Of a stretch of 64,000 nt of DNA, positions 47,560-59,950 are shown piece after piece. Every line of letters starts with the position of its first letter. The stretch's first letter is position 1. A program made the translations under genes and the position numbers. The stretch spans positions 6,203,937-6,267,936 of the forward strand of contig NC_071334.1 in the NCBI RefSeq assembly GCF_027744825.2. The letters run 5' to 3'. The stretch comes from Synchiropus splendidus. Taxonomy: Eukaryota; Chordata; Actinopteri; Syngnathiformes; Callionymidae. The notes below the pieces were generated by a model. That model did not search any database, was not told where the DNA came from, and saw only the letters and a program-made list of their open reading frames with translations.

Positions 47560-48110
47560 TATTCTGTGTCTAAACCTCTGGCCTCATCCCGAAGGACAAA
47601 GACACTGATATGAACAACAGTTTAGAATTAGCAATATGCCACATCTCCACGCAGCATATGTGATGGTTAATGAGTGTTCTGGTCAGGTGGCCCAACGGAG
47701 GCAGGTCCTCTTCTGTCAATCTGATGTCCGTCTCCTCGTTGCGCGGCTAATAGGATCAAATACAGGAAGGTCAAAGCCGGGGGAACCAGCGGGGCGTGGG
47801 GTAATGCTGAGCGCGCGCCACCCTCACCCATCTGCCCCAGATGGACGGCCGAACCCATCCCTAGGGATTAGGACATGACTCACCGCGAGATGTGTGTTAG
47901 TCGGGTGCTGGTTCGGATCGTGAGTAATTATCAGTTTAAGTTTTCCATTGTTTGCTCTCGACTTTCAAGATGACACATTTATGTGGATTACTTCCCCCAA
48001 AACCCCCCTCCCTCGGCCCCCGGGTCACTAATCTGGAAAATGATCAATGTCGGCTGAGGCTGCCAGTCATCCGTCAATCTACTCCTGTTCACACTGCGGG
48101 ATTAAGTCTT
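47560..48110. promoter_or_regulatory. Candidate enhancer with K50 homeodomain sites
   Basis: Non-repetitive sequence with GGATTA at 47865-47870, 47985-47990 and 48099-48104, TAATCT at 48029-48034 and TAATTA at 47925-47930. GGATTA is the core bound by OTX/PITX/CRX-type homeodomains. Lies about 10 kb upstream of ccnd1. Motif clustering only. Confidence 0.3.
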
Positions 48111-48862
48111 AAATTCTTCATCTGAAACCACGTTATTGTGGTTTGAAAACACTAGTGTTCTCAGTGCACTCAAGTATTACAGGACGGAAGAGACAAACAT
48201 TTAATGGTTACTTATTAGACATTCCACACCTTCAATTCAGGCCCCGCCCACACTGAGACTTGCATCTGTGCACGTTCAGGAACATTTTTGATCGATTTGA
48301 AAACAATAGTTTCCATCTGAATGACCAACCTTTTGAAAATAAAGATGTCGTAGTCAGTATTCCTGAGAGTTCCCACCTCACGGCAACTGCACTCTGCACA
48401 GTAATGCTCATCCAGCAACCGCTGTTAAGCTTGTCGGAAATATTCACGCAAAATCTACTGAAAGCTCTATAACAAGAAACGACATGCTCTTGGACGTATA
48501 TTGTCGAAATATTAAGGAGACTATTGTCTATGTATCACAAGGATGATAGATGTGGAGTAACTAAAACACAGAGTCACGCTTTTGACCACCGGCGTGAGGC
48601 TCGACTATCTCAGCAACCATGCTAACGGTCGCTAACATGGTCGTCTCCTTAAACCAACAAATCACGTCCTCTAATCTTCTTGTGAGCACGGAAGACAAAT
48701 CTACACGTGAAGATAAAACAGCCGATATCAGGTTTGTTATGTGTTCACCGCAGACATCGGCTAAAAACAAAGAAAGTTAACCACAGTTACACTTCTCAAT
48801 CATATATAATGTTATTAGACAGCTTCCGTTGCGTAGCTGAAGCTGGTGCAACAGCACATCAC

Positions 48863-49740
48863 TCCAGCTACTGGCTGCATGCTAGCTCAGTCCAGCTACT
48901 GGCTACATGCTAGCTTAGTTCAGCTACTGGCTACATGTTAGCTCAGTCCAGCTACTGGCTGCATGCTAGCTCAGTCCAGCTACTGGCTGCATGCTAGCTC
49001 AGTCCAGCTACTGGCTACATGCTAGCTCAGTCCAGCTACTGGCTACATGCTAGCTTAGTTCAGCTACTGGCTACATGTTAGCTCAGTCCAGCTACTGGCT
49101 ACATGCTAGCTCAGTCCAGCTACTGGCTACATGCTAGCTTAGTTCAGCTACTGGCTACATGTTAGCTTAGTCCAGCTACTGGCTACATGCTAGCTTAGTT
49201 CAGCTACTGGCTACATGTTAGCTTAGTCCAGCTACTGGCTACATGCTAGCTCAGTCCAACTACTGGCTACATGTTAGCTCAGTCCAGCTACTGGCTACAT
49301 GTTAGCTTACTCCAGCTACTGGGCTACATGTTAGTTTAGTCCAGCTACTGGCTACATGCTAGCTCAGTCCAGCTACTGGCTACATGTTAGCTTAGTCCAG
49401 CTACTGGGCTACATGTTAGTTTAGTCCAGCTACTGGCTACATGCTAGCTTATTCCAGCTACTGGCTACATGCTAGCTTAGTCCAGCTACTGGCTACATGC
49501 TAGTTTAGTCCAGCTACTGGCTATATGCTAGCTCAGTCCAGCTACCGGCTACATGCTAGCTTAGTCCAGCTACTAGCTGCATCCTATCTTAGTCCAGCTA
49601 CCGGCTACATGCTAGCTTAGTCCAGCTACTGGCTACATGCTAGCTTAGTCCAGCTACTGGCTACATGCTAGCTTAGTCCAGCTACTGGCTACATGCTAGC
49701 TTAGTTCAGCTACTGGCTACATGCTAGCTTAGTCCAGCTA
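48863..49740. repeat. 28-bp minisatellite array 1 (about 31 copies)
   Basis: Unit: CCAGCTACTGGCTACATGCT followed by AGCTTAGT. Variants (TGTTAGCTCAG, GGGCTACATG one base longer, TGCATGCTAG) recur in blocks, so the array grew partly by multi-unit duplication. The palindrome GCTAGC appears in most units. The right flank (49741-49920) is shared with array 2. Confidence 0.97.
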
Positions 49741-49920
49741 TTAACCCCATTATCCAGGTCGTGTGGTCCAACTAAGAGAAATTCCAATTCCTCTCCAGTA
49801 GTCGGACTAGACTGTTTACATGCATTTTAAAAGTCCGAACTCAGCTGGACTAACCCAATAATTCGGGTTTCTGAGGTGTCACGTAAACGTGCTCAGTGAC
49901 CTAAGAACCAATACTGTCTA
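49741..49920 (+). repeat. Repeat flank shared by both minisatellite arrays
   Basis: ATTATCCAGGTCGTGTGGTC, TGTTTACATGCATTTTAAAA and TCACGTAAACGTGCTCAGTG recur at 62440-62590 with about the same spacing. The minisatellite therefore sits inside a larger dispersed element. Confidence 0.85.
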
Positions 49921-50639
49921 CTTAACTCTCATTGTTCCTCTTTTATTTATAAACCCCTAATGCTTGTTGAATGTCTCATCCGGAGTGCGCAAGGTCCAGA
50001 TCTGCTATCACTATCAGCGAGACAATAGCTGGAGGAAACAGTGTCTGCTATGTTTGGGGACCACTCCTATAATAACAAGGCCATATTGTGATGAAACAAC
50101 CTCCAGTGGAATGGTTGTGCTCTACATACGTCTGTCCAGTCAATAAAAGACAAGCAATTCAACAGAGACCCCTCCCTCTGTGGGTGTTATGTGCTGCTGT
50201 GTCCTCTTCATCAGCGGCACTGAAGTTCCTCGCTCAAGAAAAAAAAAAAGTTGGTCATTGGCTTTGCACACTTGAGTCAGACCTGAATCTGATGAAGATG
50301 ATTCTTATCTGACTGCAAAGAATTTAATGAAGAGGCCATATGTATACAGTGCCAAAAATACCTTACCAAACTGAAGTTCAACTGTTGGATTCCAGTGAAT
50401 TTAATTTCAATGAAGCTCTGGAGTAACATATGAAACCATAACCTTTTGAGGGATTCAACACTCAGTCAGACTGTGTGTGTGATGCGAGCGAGTCACAGAA
50501 CGCTACCATGCTGTGATGTTCCATTGAGCTCATTACGATCAATGGATTTCGCCCACGATCCAGACCAATATCTAAAGTTATGGCGATAGCAAAAGTAGCG
50601 TCTTCTCAAATTTTGGAATTTATTCATCAAAATTCCTGT
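49921..50639. other. No gene recognised
   Basis: Intergenic. Possibly a continuation of the repeat that carries array 1, but no second copy was aligned over this stretch. Confidence 0.4.
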
Positions 50640-51185
50640 TGAAAAACTCTGGTCTGGTTTTAGATACCAAAACTTCTTGGCAGACAAAAATGACAGCTCC
50701 ATATTCATTTTTTTAGATCTCATTGCAGCTATCGACGCTGCTCTCTTCTGGGTGGGAATCAAAGACGCTGCTCTTAGTTGGTGTCATCTCTCCGCAAAAT
50801 CCACTGCAAAATCTGTGTGTGGTGCGCTGCACGGTTCCCTTTTAGGTCCCATTCTATTTTCTATTTATTATTTTTATTATTTTTTATTTTCTATTTTTCT
50901 ACTGCTGCCTCTCAGCATTAAGGTTCAGGGTTCAAATTCAGCTCTGGACCTTTCTGCATGGAGTTTGCATGTTCTATCTGTGCTTGTGTGTGTTTTCTCT
51001 TGGTACTCCAGTTTCCTCCCACCGTGTAAAGACATGCTCACTAGGTTAATTGGACACTCTAAAATTTCCCAAAGGTGTGTGTGCGCCCTGCGATGGATCT
51101 GACCAGGGTGTATTCCTGCCGCTCGCTGTTGACTGCCGGGATAGGTGCCAGCACTCCCTGAACTGGACTAAGCGCTTGTTACCAA
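50640..51185 (+). mobile_element. L2-type LINE relic
   Basis: The + frame at 50677-50880 reads IFLDLIAAIDAAL, then WVGIKDAALSWCH and GALHGSLLGPILFSIYYF. These are decayed forms of the L2/Maui-type reverse transcriptase blocks DLSAAFD, ALSW and PQGSVLGPLLF. Directly after comes a common fish repeat tail (TTTCCTCCCACCGTGTAAAG, GGGATAGGTGCCAGCACTCC). The catalytic YxDD block is missing. Confidence 0.75.
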
Positions 51186-51269
51186 AAGATAGACGTTTTA
51201 ATGTAATGTAATGTTTAATGTGGTCAACTGATCCAGCGTCACCATGTGTCCTGCCACTGCTATTTTTAT

Positions 51270-52385
51270 ACTATAAGCCGCTACTTTTTTCTCACGGTCT
51301 GAACCCTGCGGCTTATACAACGGTGCGGCTATTATATGGATGTTTAGTAGAGATGCTCCAATGGATCGGCCACCGATTATGAAAGGCTGATCTATGCGTG
51401 ATTGGTGAATGCCGATCACTGCCTGTCATTGCCCATTGCAAAATCCGATCACATGTGACAGCCGGCACGCTAATGCACCACCTGCGGTTTGTGATGTGTC
51501 CTTCCCTCCCTGCAACTCGCCGCTCACTTGGCAACAGCATGTCTACTGTGGAGGTTTTTTCAGTCTGTCATGTCAAGTTTGCATCCTGCAGCACATTAGA
51601 AGACACATTAAAAGACGTCAACACCATGAATTAAATACAATATTTAAAACACTAGCACTTGACGGCGCACAGAGAGTTTTCCATGCTCATGAAGGTGCAG
51701 GAGCCGGCGGTCACTCGCAGACACTCGCCGTTCTGAGCATGACATTCGCAATGCTAAGCATATTGCCCAAGAAATAATCATTCATCTCACCAAGCCAGAT
51801 GACCAGCCTTTCTGTTCGAGCGAATCCGCTATTTTGTGTGTGTCAGATGCAGCACTCTATGGCCTCCTGGATCTGAAACTTTTGCAAATGTCCAGAGTGG
51901 GAACTTTCATAAAAGAGGTTGAAGACAGCTGCTTCCACTGAGTGCTCTCCCTGTCTCTCGGAGCATCCCGAGTTTTTACGGTCTAAAGAGCGTCATGCTG
52001 GCAACAATGTTGAGCCTCATCACATGAAACCCAAGCCATGACTGGCGTTTTTTCTTTTTTTTTTTTTTACCTTTAAATTTGCCCGCGTGTCCACAGCACT
52101 GTCAACAGAGACAATCTACTGGAGGGTGAAAACAGTGCATTTTGAACACTTTGAAGTTTATGATTCCAGTTCGGAACATTGCTGAGATTGTTTCATGAGT
52201 CAGTCTCCATTCTGGAGTCCTTTTTCAAAACTAGGACTTGATGATCACTAGAAGCGATCCTCATGCATTTTCTGCGGCGCAGACAGAACCACTGCACTCG
52301 CAGCTTATAGACCGGTGCGGCTTCTGTACGAAAAAATCTATTTTCCTTCTTAAATTTCTCTATGGTCCGAAAAATCCAGTATTTT
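51270..52385 (+). mobile_element. Longer MITE-family copy holding a hAT transposase relic
   Basis: The left part ACTATAAGCCGCTACTTTTT and right part TTCTCTATGGTCCGAAAAAT are ends of the TA-flanked MITE family. Inside (51478-51860) is a transposase-like piece matching 5420-5870 in reverse. On + it reads, with frameshifts, CHVKFASCSTLEDTLKDVN, the NAKHIAQEIIIHLT segment and DDQPF, typical of hAT transposases after the BED finger. Parts of the MITE core follow (52100-52300). Confidence 0.6.
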
Positions 52386-52679
52386 TATTTCGCTTAGACA
52401 TTAGCCGACCACATAGAGACGCCGTTCCTAGCATGTCGTTGTCTAAATTGAAAGCACTTTATGAACAGCGGTCTGATAAGTGCGATGTCAATATAGCGCT
52501 GTAATCTTTTATTATTGTATAGATAAAAATGTAGGGCAATATGTGTTTGAGGGTGGAAATGTACAGTTTATTGTCTTGCTTGTTGCTTGTCCGACAAGCT
52601 GCGGAGGAAATCAATATTTCTAATTCATTCATTTGATCTTGTGCGGTGCTAAGGAGCCGGGGATCCAGTGTCCTCATGA

Positions 52680-53460
52680 AAAGCGACTTATGAAGATGAC
52701 GCCTCGCTTCCGATCCAGCCCATCATCAGCAACCACACAGATATTTCCCACAGAGTTGATGGCACACACTGCTCTCAGCAGGACACACACTTGAAGCGCC
52801 GCAAACACCAGGCTCAGATCACCTTAATCTCTTAACCCTGGCACATTACAGCCGCCGATCTTAAGTCTAAATTAAATTGCCTTTGGATCGGTGCGCTGGT
52901 TTAGCCGGGGGATGTCCTTATGATCCAACCCGGCTGCAGATGCAGGGTGTCTCACACACAGCTATCAATTCAAGACAATAAGGAAGTTACCTCCGTGGAT
53001 TCGAACGGAAACAACCCGTCGTCTTGTGAGTGTGAATGACTGTCAACATCCCCAGCGTTCATCTCTGACCTGCCATTAACCCCCACACCGAGCGTGGAGC
53101 ACACATTCTCAGATTACCTCTTAATCAGCAGACACAAGAACATTGCATAATAGCTCAGATGTGCTATTGTGCTCCTATATTCCGGCCCCATATGGTGGCA
53201 GAAGCCAGGAAACAGAGCCGCGGGATTAACTCAGCCCCGCGAATAATACATAGTTAATGAACCCACAAGGCTGTGATTATGGTTTTAGTTAAGTGAGACG
53301 CAAAGAAGGGAGAGAGCTAATTCTGGTCCAGCCGGTCCGGCCCCGGCGAGGGAGTCTGTAGGCTGACTGGCGGTGGCCCTCAGCTTCCCGGCTACTTATG
53401 GAGCGCTGAGCTGTGCCATTGTTTCACAGAGCCAGCTCAGTTGTCTCACTGAAACCAGGT
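52680..53460. promoter_or_regulatory. Candidate conserved non-coding block
   Basis: High-complexity sequence without repeats or long frames. It is rich in homeodomain-type TAAT/ATTA words (TCTAAATTAAATTGCC near 52866, GGGATTAACTCAGCC at 53222, TTAGTTAAGTGAG at 53285). Judged by texture only; conservation is unknown. Confidence 0.25.
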
Positions 53461-54049
53461 CACCAGAGACTCTCATGATATGAAGGGTCTGAACTACATC
53501 TAAACTTTGAGGGTTGTTTTCAGTCGGCACCGAATAATGGAGCGGGAGGAAGACACATGGGCTGCTTAAACACTAGCCAATTCAATACTACAGAACACAA
53601 CAGTGACATGCAAGTGCAGCAGAGTTTACTGGCGTTTCTGACTTGGTTTCTCCAGTTTAATTTGATTTGAACGTGAGTGATGTCACGGCTGGCTTCAGAT
53701 TTTCTGCAATTGGAACAATATGTTTTAGATTTTTAGTGTTGTCGTTGCTGCATATCATTTTATATAGTCATTTGATGCTTTGATTTATTTGAGAGCATAG
53801 GCTGTAGGCTTAAAGTCAGTAAGTGTGGGAGGTGCGTGAGAGATATTTGATACGACTATGTGTCTGTTTTGTCATTGGATGCCACCACTGAGGAAAGAAT
53901 GAAGGCGATCAAACGTAATCTTTTATTTATTTACCGATCTCATGACATAGAGAATGAGTGACCACACATATTTGTTGAATAAATGTTTGTCAGAGAGTCA
54001 GTTAGCAGGGTGTGTGTGTGTGTGTGTGTTTTAGCGTATCGATCCTATC
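53461..54049. other. No gene recognised
   Basis: Intergenic. Ends in a GT run at about 54009-54029 that adjoins the next dispersed repeat. Confidence 0.5.
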
Positions 54050-54425
54050 CTATTCTGAGGAACGATTTTGGGGCCCCTATGCCGGACCCCACAAGGAAAG
54101 CCTCAATTTGAGGATTAAAACTTCAAAATAACTGGGTCATTACAACTGGGTTTCAGTTTGATTCAGAGTCCTGGTTCAGGTGAGTCATATGCTTTGGATG
54201 GTTTGGTTTAGGGTGAGAGGCTGGGGAAAGGGTGATGGCAATGAGAGGTCCCCACAAAGATAGAGCTAGAAAAGTGCGTGGGTTTGTGTTTTTGTGTGTG
54301 TGCTTATTTATCATACCTTGTGGGGACCAACTTTTTCCAAAACACCTCGATTGGGACTTTATGCCTTCTTGGGGACCATTTGCCCGGACCCCACAAGCCT
54401 CAATTTGAGGATTAAAACTTCAGTG
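54050..54425. repeat. Dispersed fish repeat, inverted copy
   Basis: CCCCACAAGGAAAGCCTCAA, CTCAATTTGAGGATTAAAAC (twice: near 54102 and 54402) and TGTGGGGACCAACTTTTTCC match the inverted sense of 11560-11985. The two half copies are in tandem. Confidence 0.7.
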
Positions 54426-57059
54426 TGGCTCGATCGAATAAAGCCCAACTGAAATCAGAGCGTCTGTAACTGCTCCTTCGTACAGAGATTCCATTGACCT
54501 CGGCAGTCAGAATGTTTGGGTGCCTTTGCTCACAGACCAATGTGACCATGTGTAAACTAGCAACGCACTGACTCACACTTTTGCACTTCCAATGTGGTAC
54601 TTGAATTTGAATATATTGAATATAATATATTATAGAGAGCATAAGACCAGAAAAAGTCATAAAAACAGCAGAAAAATATTATCCTGAAACCACATTGAAA
54701 ACGTTGAAACTTCATATTTATTAAATCCAAGACAGATATGAGTGAATAGAATACAAGATGCTGCTTGGTATTGTTGCTCCTGTAATGCTAGGAATTCCTG
54801 ACTTGTCCTGGGAAAAGATGGTGTGAGTGATCAACCTTGCTAACACCTTTTACTACCTGAACGATCCTGACGTCCCAGTCTGTCCCTCTCTCTGCGACTC
54901 TTCTCCTGGTCCTTGAGCAACTCTCACTGTCTGCCCTCACCTTGTCACTAACCTCATCCATTCCCAGCTGCCTCTTTCAGATTCACCCCTCTTCGCAGGA
55001 CGTAATCGACCTGTGAACTCCTCCCTGTTCACACAAACATGTTCACACCACCATCTCCATCCTTTCAGGGGAATCTACCACCGTCTGCATTTCTTTTCAT
55101 GACTCCATCCCCACCCTCCTCATCTGCTTGTCTGTCAGGTGCAGCTTGTTTCAGCTGAGACCTGATTGGTTCACCCGTGTGCGCAGGATGGGTCGGGATA
55201 AAAACCGGGACCACCCCGGCACTTTGAGAGCAGAGTTGTAGGTCCCTGATGTTTGGTATTTCTGTTCCACCGGATGAATCCCCTCGTTCTCCGCTGACAC
55301 CATCCTTGTGGGGTGCAGGCACCAACTCCATCCATCATGGCTTTATCAAGCCCATGATACCTTCTGACTCCCTCTTCACCAACACAACATTCCTCACATA
55401 CTTCCCCTTCGCCTACAAGGTTTCCTGCCCTGCTGTCACCTGATCTGGTCTGAGGCTCATATATCTCACGTGCTTGTTTAAAGTTGACTCATTCTCTCCA
55501 TTTTATTGGAGTTGGTACCAGCATGTGTCCACTGGGCCTGGATCCTTTACTGGAACAGGTTGGCCAGTTCAGACCCTGTAAGTGCCACAGTGCCTGTGGC
55601 AACACAACTCCCAAAAGGATTTCTTTGCTCAAACCCCTTGAAAGAAAAGTACGGGAAGGAAAACAGAGTTTTCTGTCTCAGCTCTTTTCTTGAATGAGAG
55701 ACTTATATGACATATGTTTTCCAGAAAAGTGTCCGATATCAGGTATCTACACCTCGGTCCTCGGGTCGGGGTGGTACAGGTTTTTGCTCCCACCCATCAA
55801 GCACACACAGTTTAACCAAACTGTCAATCAACAGGTGACTGTCTTCAGACACCTGGTTGGCTGAGCTATGAGCACTTGACTGGCCAACTTCAGGTTGGCA
55901 GACACACACCTCTCTCTGCCTGAGACTCATCGCCTGTAAACACATAAGGCTCTACCTTGCCAAGCAAAGTTGTAAATGAAAGATTTATCCATCATTTTTT
56001 TCAATATTTGTGTCTTTCTACTTCTACTACTCATCTTAGAAATGTTAAGTACTGCGTTCACCAAAACTAAAAAAAGGTTGTTAATACATATAAATAAATA
56101 CAGTATTTTACAATCTGTTTTTCTTCTATATTATATTATATTATATTATATTATATTATTAATCTTGCAATTCTGGTTTATATTCTGAGTCTTTGTCCAA
56201 TTCTATTTATTTCCTGATTGTGATTTATTCATTTAAGAATAACTACGAACTAACTAACTTCCCACTGACATTTGGTCAAAGTGGTCTGTATTTGTGTATT
56301 TATAAAGAGTATTTTATCCTCTCCTTATCAATATAGAAACGCAAATGTGCAAAACACGGAGCCAGAACAGGTTCTGACAGTAATATTTTGGGGGCTAAAT
56401 AGTTTCAGCGATTGAGAGCTTGTGTTATCGCAGACCAATGCACAGATGCAGCAGGAGAGAGACGTCGTGGCAGCTGGATTAAATCACCAATATCTAAACT
56501 ACTTTCCCTGCAGTTTCACAGCCCAGGACAACCATCCATGGCATAGATGGTGTTATTCCAGTAGCTACCATCCTCCAGAGCTATACTGAGCAGCGGTTAG
56601 CAGAGAGCGCTAACATGTTAGCACAGGGCTAACCTGCGTAAAACTCTGGCAAAAGAGGCTTTTGTCAGGCCACACTTCCCATGTGTCTTCATCATCACTT
56701 CATCGTCGCGTCTTGCCGCCATCGGAATGCGGGGAATATTACTGGGAGAAATATATATATATTTCAGAAATATGGATATTTAATATTGTCACGAATATTC
56801 GATGCAAGATATATTTGAGAATCATTTTCTCCCACCAGCCCTGGTTGGCGACAGCCCCAGAGCAAACAGGTGTAACATGAATGTGGCCATACATAATGCA
56901 ATTGTTAGTTTATCAATGCCTCCGTTGACAGTCCCAACTTTTGTCTGGAGTCTAAATAGACTCCGTCGTGTAGCGAGAGCTAATAACTCCTGAATAGTTT
57001 TGAAGTACAGCTGACTACAGTATTAGCAACAAAGACACTGGAAAACGTGGTATGCGAAT
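54426..57059. other. Intergenic, no gene recognised
   Basis: CT-rich at 54850-55110. 55740-55830 is a common fish repeat fragment (GGTACAGGTTTTTGCTCCCA). A TATTA pentamer run lies at 56128-56160. No gene is supported. Confidence 0.5.
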
Positions 57060-57360
57060 AGATTCTGTCCCGTCTCCGAGCCGAATCGCACGCCGCTGTC
57101 TGTATGATGCAAATGAAACATCAGCATAACAGGCCGAGTGGCTGTCGTCTATGAATACAGTGATAGTTGCATTGTTCAGGGAGTGAAAGGAAGAGGCCAG
57201 CACCAGCCGCGCATTGTTCTCCATGAGACAGAGAATGAAAATCTTCACTATGACACAGCTAAAAGCTTTAGATCTGCTGCTGCTAAAAGAACCATGGCGC
57301 CTGATTTGCATGATCTTGGATGGAGGCTGAGTGCAGCTGCTGCGGGTTATGTAATATGAT
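57060..57360. promoter_or_regulatory. Candidate POU/SOX enhancer
   Basis: Two consensus octamers, ATGCAAAT at 57107-57114 and its reverse ATTTGCAT at 57304-57311, bracket two SOX-type ATTGTT cores at 57171-57176 and 57213-57218. The sequence is non-repetitive and ends near TAATTACAC (57383). It lies about 19 kb upstream of ccnd1. The motifs are seen; enhancer activity and target are inferred. Confidence 0.35.
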
Positions 57361-58544
57361 GCTCCATATGTCCCACATGACTAATTACACTATACAATAG
57401 GTGGAGGGAGGAGGAAGCATACGGGCCGGAGAAAGGGGAGGAGACGCAGGAGGAAGAACAATGATCCGGAGGAGCAGGGGACTGGAGCAGTTCGGGGAGA
57501 CGGGATGAGAAAGAATACTGTCATTAGTTCCTGTAGCTTCAGCTTATATCAACAAGTGTGATCAGCCTTGCAGCTCCTGTCTGCCCGTCTCCATCCCCAC
57601 TGTTCTCAAATCAGTCCAAATTGATTGTGATAGCTGCAGGCTTTGACCTACTTTATGGAACAATGGCCCCCCACGGCTGCTTGGGACATTCTGATGGTTT
57701 GGTTTGGAGGTCACAGGCTTGGTCAGTGCCGAGCCGCCTGGGAGAAGAGTGGGGAGTAGCATCAACCCCTTCATCCTTTTCAGAGGCACCCTACCATCTA
57801 CTTTGACCCCAAGCAGCCAAGACTGGAAAGGGTCACAACAAGCCCGTCCCAGGAGGGTCCAGACTCCGTCCGCTTCCAGCAGCTGCCTCGTCGCGAGGGC
57901 GAACGGAATCTGGCATGTCTTGGCTGCTCTTCGCTCACTCATTGTCTTCGGAATGTCACCGACAGATTACTGGTGTTTTTCATGCTACAGCACAGAACAG
58001 AGTGAAGGAGAATTTTATGTTAAGAACGAAGAGCACGTAGATGTTTTTTGATTTCAATCAAACTATCGTCGCGATGCCACACGCTGGAACGGAAATTCAC
58101 CTGGGTCATTCCAAGAAACCATTCCAGTCCAATTTCTGAGCCTTCAGAAATGTAAATACCTGTTTCACTGTCCTTATAATAACAAATACAAGGGACTGGG
58201 TTTTTTTTGGCATTTTTTCCAAAGAAATTGATGGAGGTGCTAACTGGAATTAGCATCTAACACGATGAATGAATTTATAGGACAGTCTTGGAAACTATAA
58301 ATGTCTTTCAACATTTTCCTTGTTTGTCTTTTCCTTTGGGGCATTTCTTAAGACACTTGGAGAGTCTTTAAATGCTATGTGTTTTAATTTCTTTTTTTTT
58401 TTCTTGTCACCGCCACTCTTTGATGGCCCCCGGACAACATTCACAGTGTATAATGTGGCCCCTGTGGAAATTTAATTGCCCACTCCTGATAAGTTCATCA
58501 AAATAAATGAATACATAAATACATTTAAAACCTAGTTATATTTA
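57361..58544. other. No gene recognised
   Basis: Intergenic. 58420-58490 (GTGGCCCCTGTGGAAATTTA, GCCCACTCCTG) resembles an end of a common hAT MITE class. Nothing else is supported. Confidence 0.45.
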
Positions 58545-59070
58545 CCATAAATTCCAGATTATTGAGCGCACTGAAATATTAGCCTCACCCACAAATTTTA
58601 AGAAGGAAAATAGATGTTGTTCATACCTAAGCCTCAGGTGCAGTGGTGCTGTCTGCACCATAGAAAGGCTTAAAAATGCATGAGGATCACTTCTAAACTA
58701 GTTTGGAAAACGGGCTCCAGCATGGAGACTGACTCAGGAAACAATGTTCTGAACTGGAATCATCAGCTCCTCATATCTTTTATTGACATCAAAGCGCTCA
58801 AAATGTGTCCCAAGTTCCGACACCACAGCCGGTCTCAGCTGCTGCTTCTCATTTCTGCTCCTCCAGGAGATCGGCTCTGTAGGCGGAGCTGCGGGCGTAA
58901 ACGGCGCATTTTGAGCGCTTCAAGGTCAATAAAACACCTGTGATGTCATGGGTTTGATGAGGCTTAGTATTTTGGCAGCATGAGGCTCTTTAGTCTGTAA
59001 AAATCCATATATAAGCTGCAGGGTTCAGACGCGACAAAAAAGTAGCGGTTTATAGTCGGGATATTACGGT
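58545..59070. mobile_element. TA-flanked MITE family copy
   Basis: Runs from TACCATAAATTCCAGATTAT to TATAGTCGGGATATTACGGT. The core is nearly identical to 7678-8215 (GGAAAACGGGCTCCAGCATG, CCGACACCACAGCCGGTCTC, GGAGATCGGCTCTGT). Orientation is the same as that copy. Confidence 0.8.
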
Positions 59071-59942
59071 CCATACGCCACAGTCTTACACAACACTTGT
59101 TCTGACCATGACACAGACACTCTTTCCTTAAGTGACGTCTCAGAACGCAGCTGACATCCCTCAAACTCTTGTAGGAACCAAGGTCCGCTGGCAGGTCCCC
59201 TCAAAACTGGATTGGATTTATTTTGCTGTGAACTGGGAAACAAACAGAGGCCACATGCAGGTGTGAGCTGGAGAGACAATAAGTACGATAATACAGCAGA
59301 AGGAAACAAAGTCGACAGAAAGCACGTGTCTGTACAGAGACACCAGGATCGGCAACAATAGAGATTAATAGACATCTACATGGATGGATGGTCAGACAGA
59401 TAGGAGGAGAGCACCAAAACAAAAGTAACCAAAATAACTCAACCTCAGCACCCTGTTACACATAATAGGTAGGGAAACTGTGATGTCAAATCCTAACTGT
59501 ATCATGTGGTCTTTTATGATCAGACACATTCAATGTTTTGACACATACACCAATAAATCCCAAAGCTGATGAAGTCATAAAAATGTGTAGATAAGTAAAT
59601 AAATCGCAAAGCAAAACAAAAATGATCCACCAAAAGGGAATACAAAAACACCCACAGTTACAAATGCTTTACTTCTTTACTGTCAACCTTTGCCATCATA
59701 AAAGGAAAAAAGAAAGTTATTCAATAGGTTTTATATTATGGTAATACAGGGCCTTGTGATGACACTGTTGTAGCGTCTTTTAATGATTGACTCCCAGAAG
59801 CTTGGAATATGGGCTGTGCAGTTTGGACACAGGTCAGTGTGACTGACGGGAGCGTGGCTGCTAACACTTGCTCAATGGCCTCATGGACCTCCTTCTCCAT
59901 CATTCATGCACCCTCATGCTACAACTGCGTCAGGGATATTAA
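59071..59942. other. No gene recognised
   Basis: Intergenic, unique-looking, AT-rich in the middle. No feature is supported. Confidence 0.5.
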
Positions 59943-59950
59943 ACACTATG

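Noticed and set aside
48863..49740. CRISPR-like array of regular repeats
   Set aside because: Units are contiguous 28-bp repeats without unique spacers; this is eukaryotic minisatellite DNA.
50677..51102. 141-codon + strand frame as a gene
   Set aside because: The recognisable part is a decayed L2-type reverse transcriptase segment, followed by a common repeat tail.
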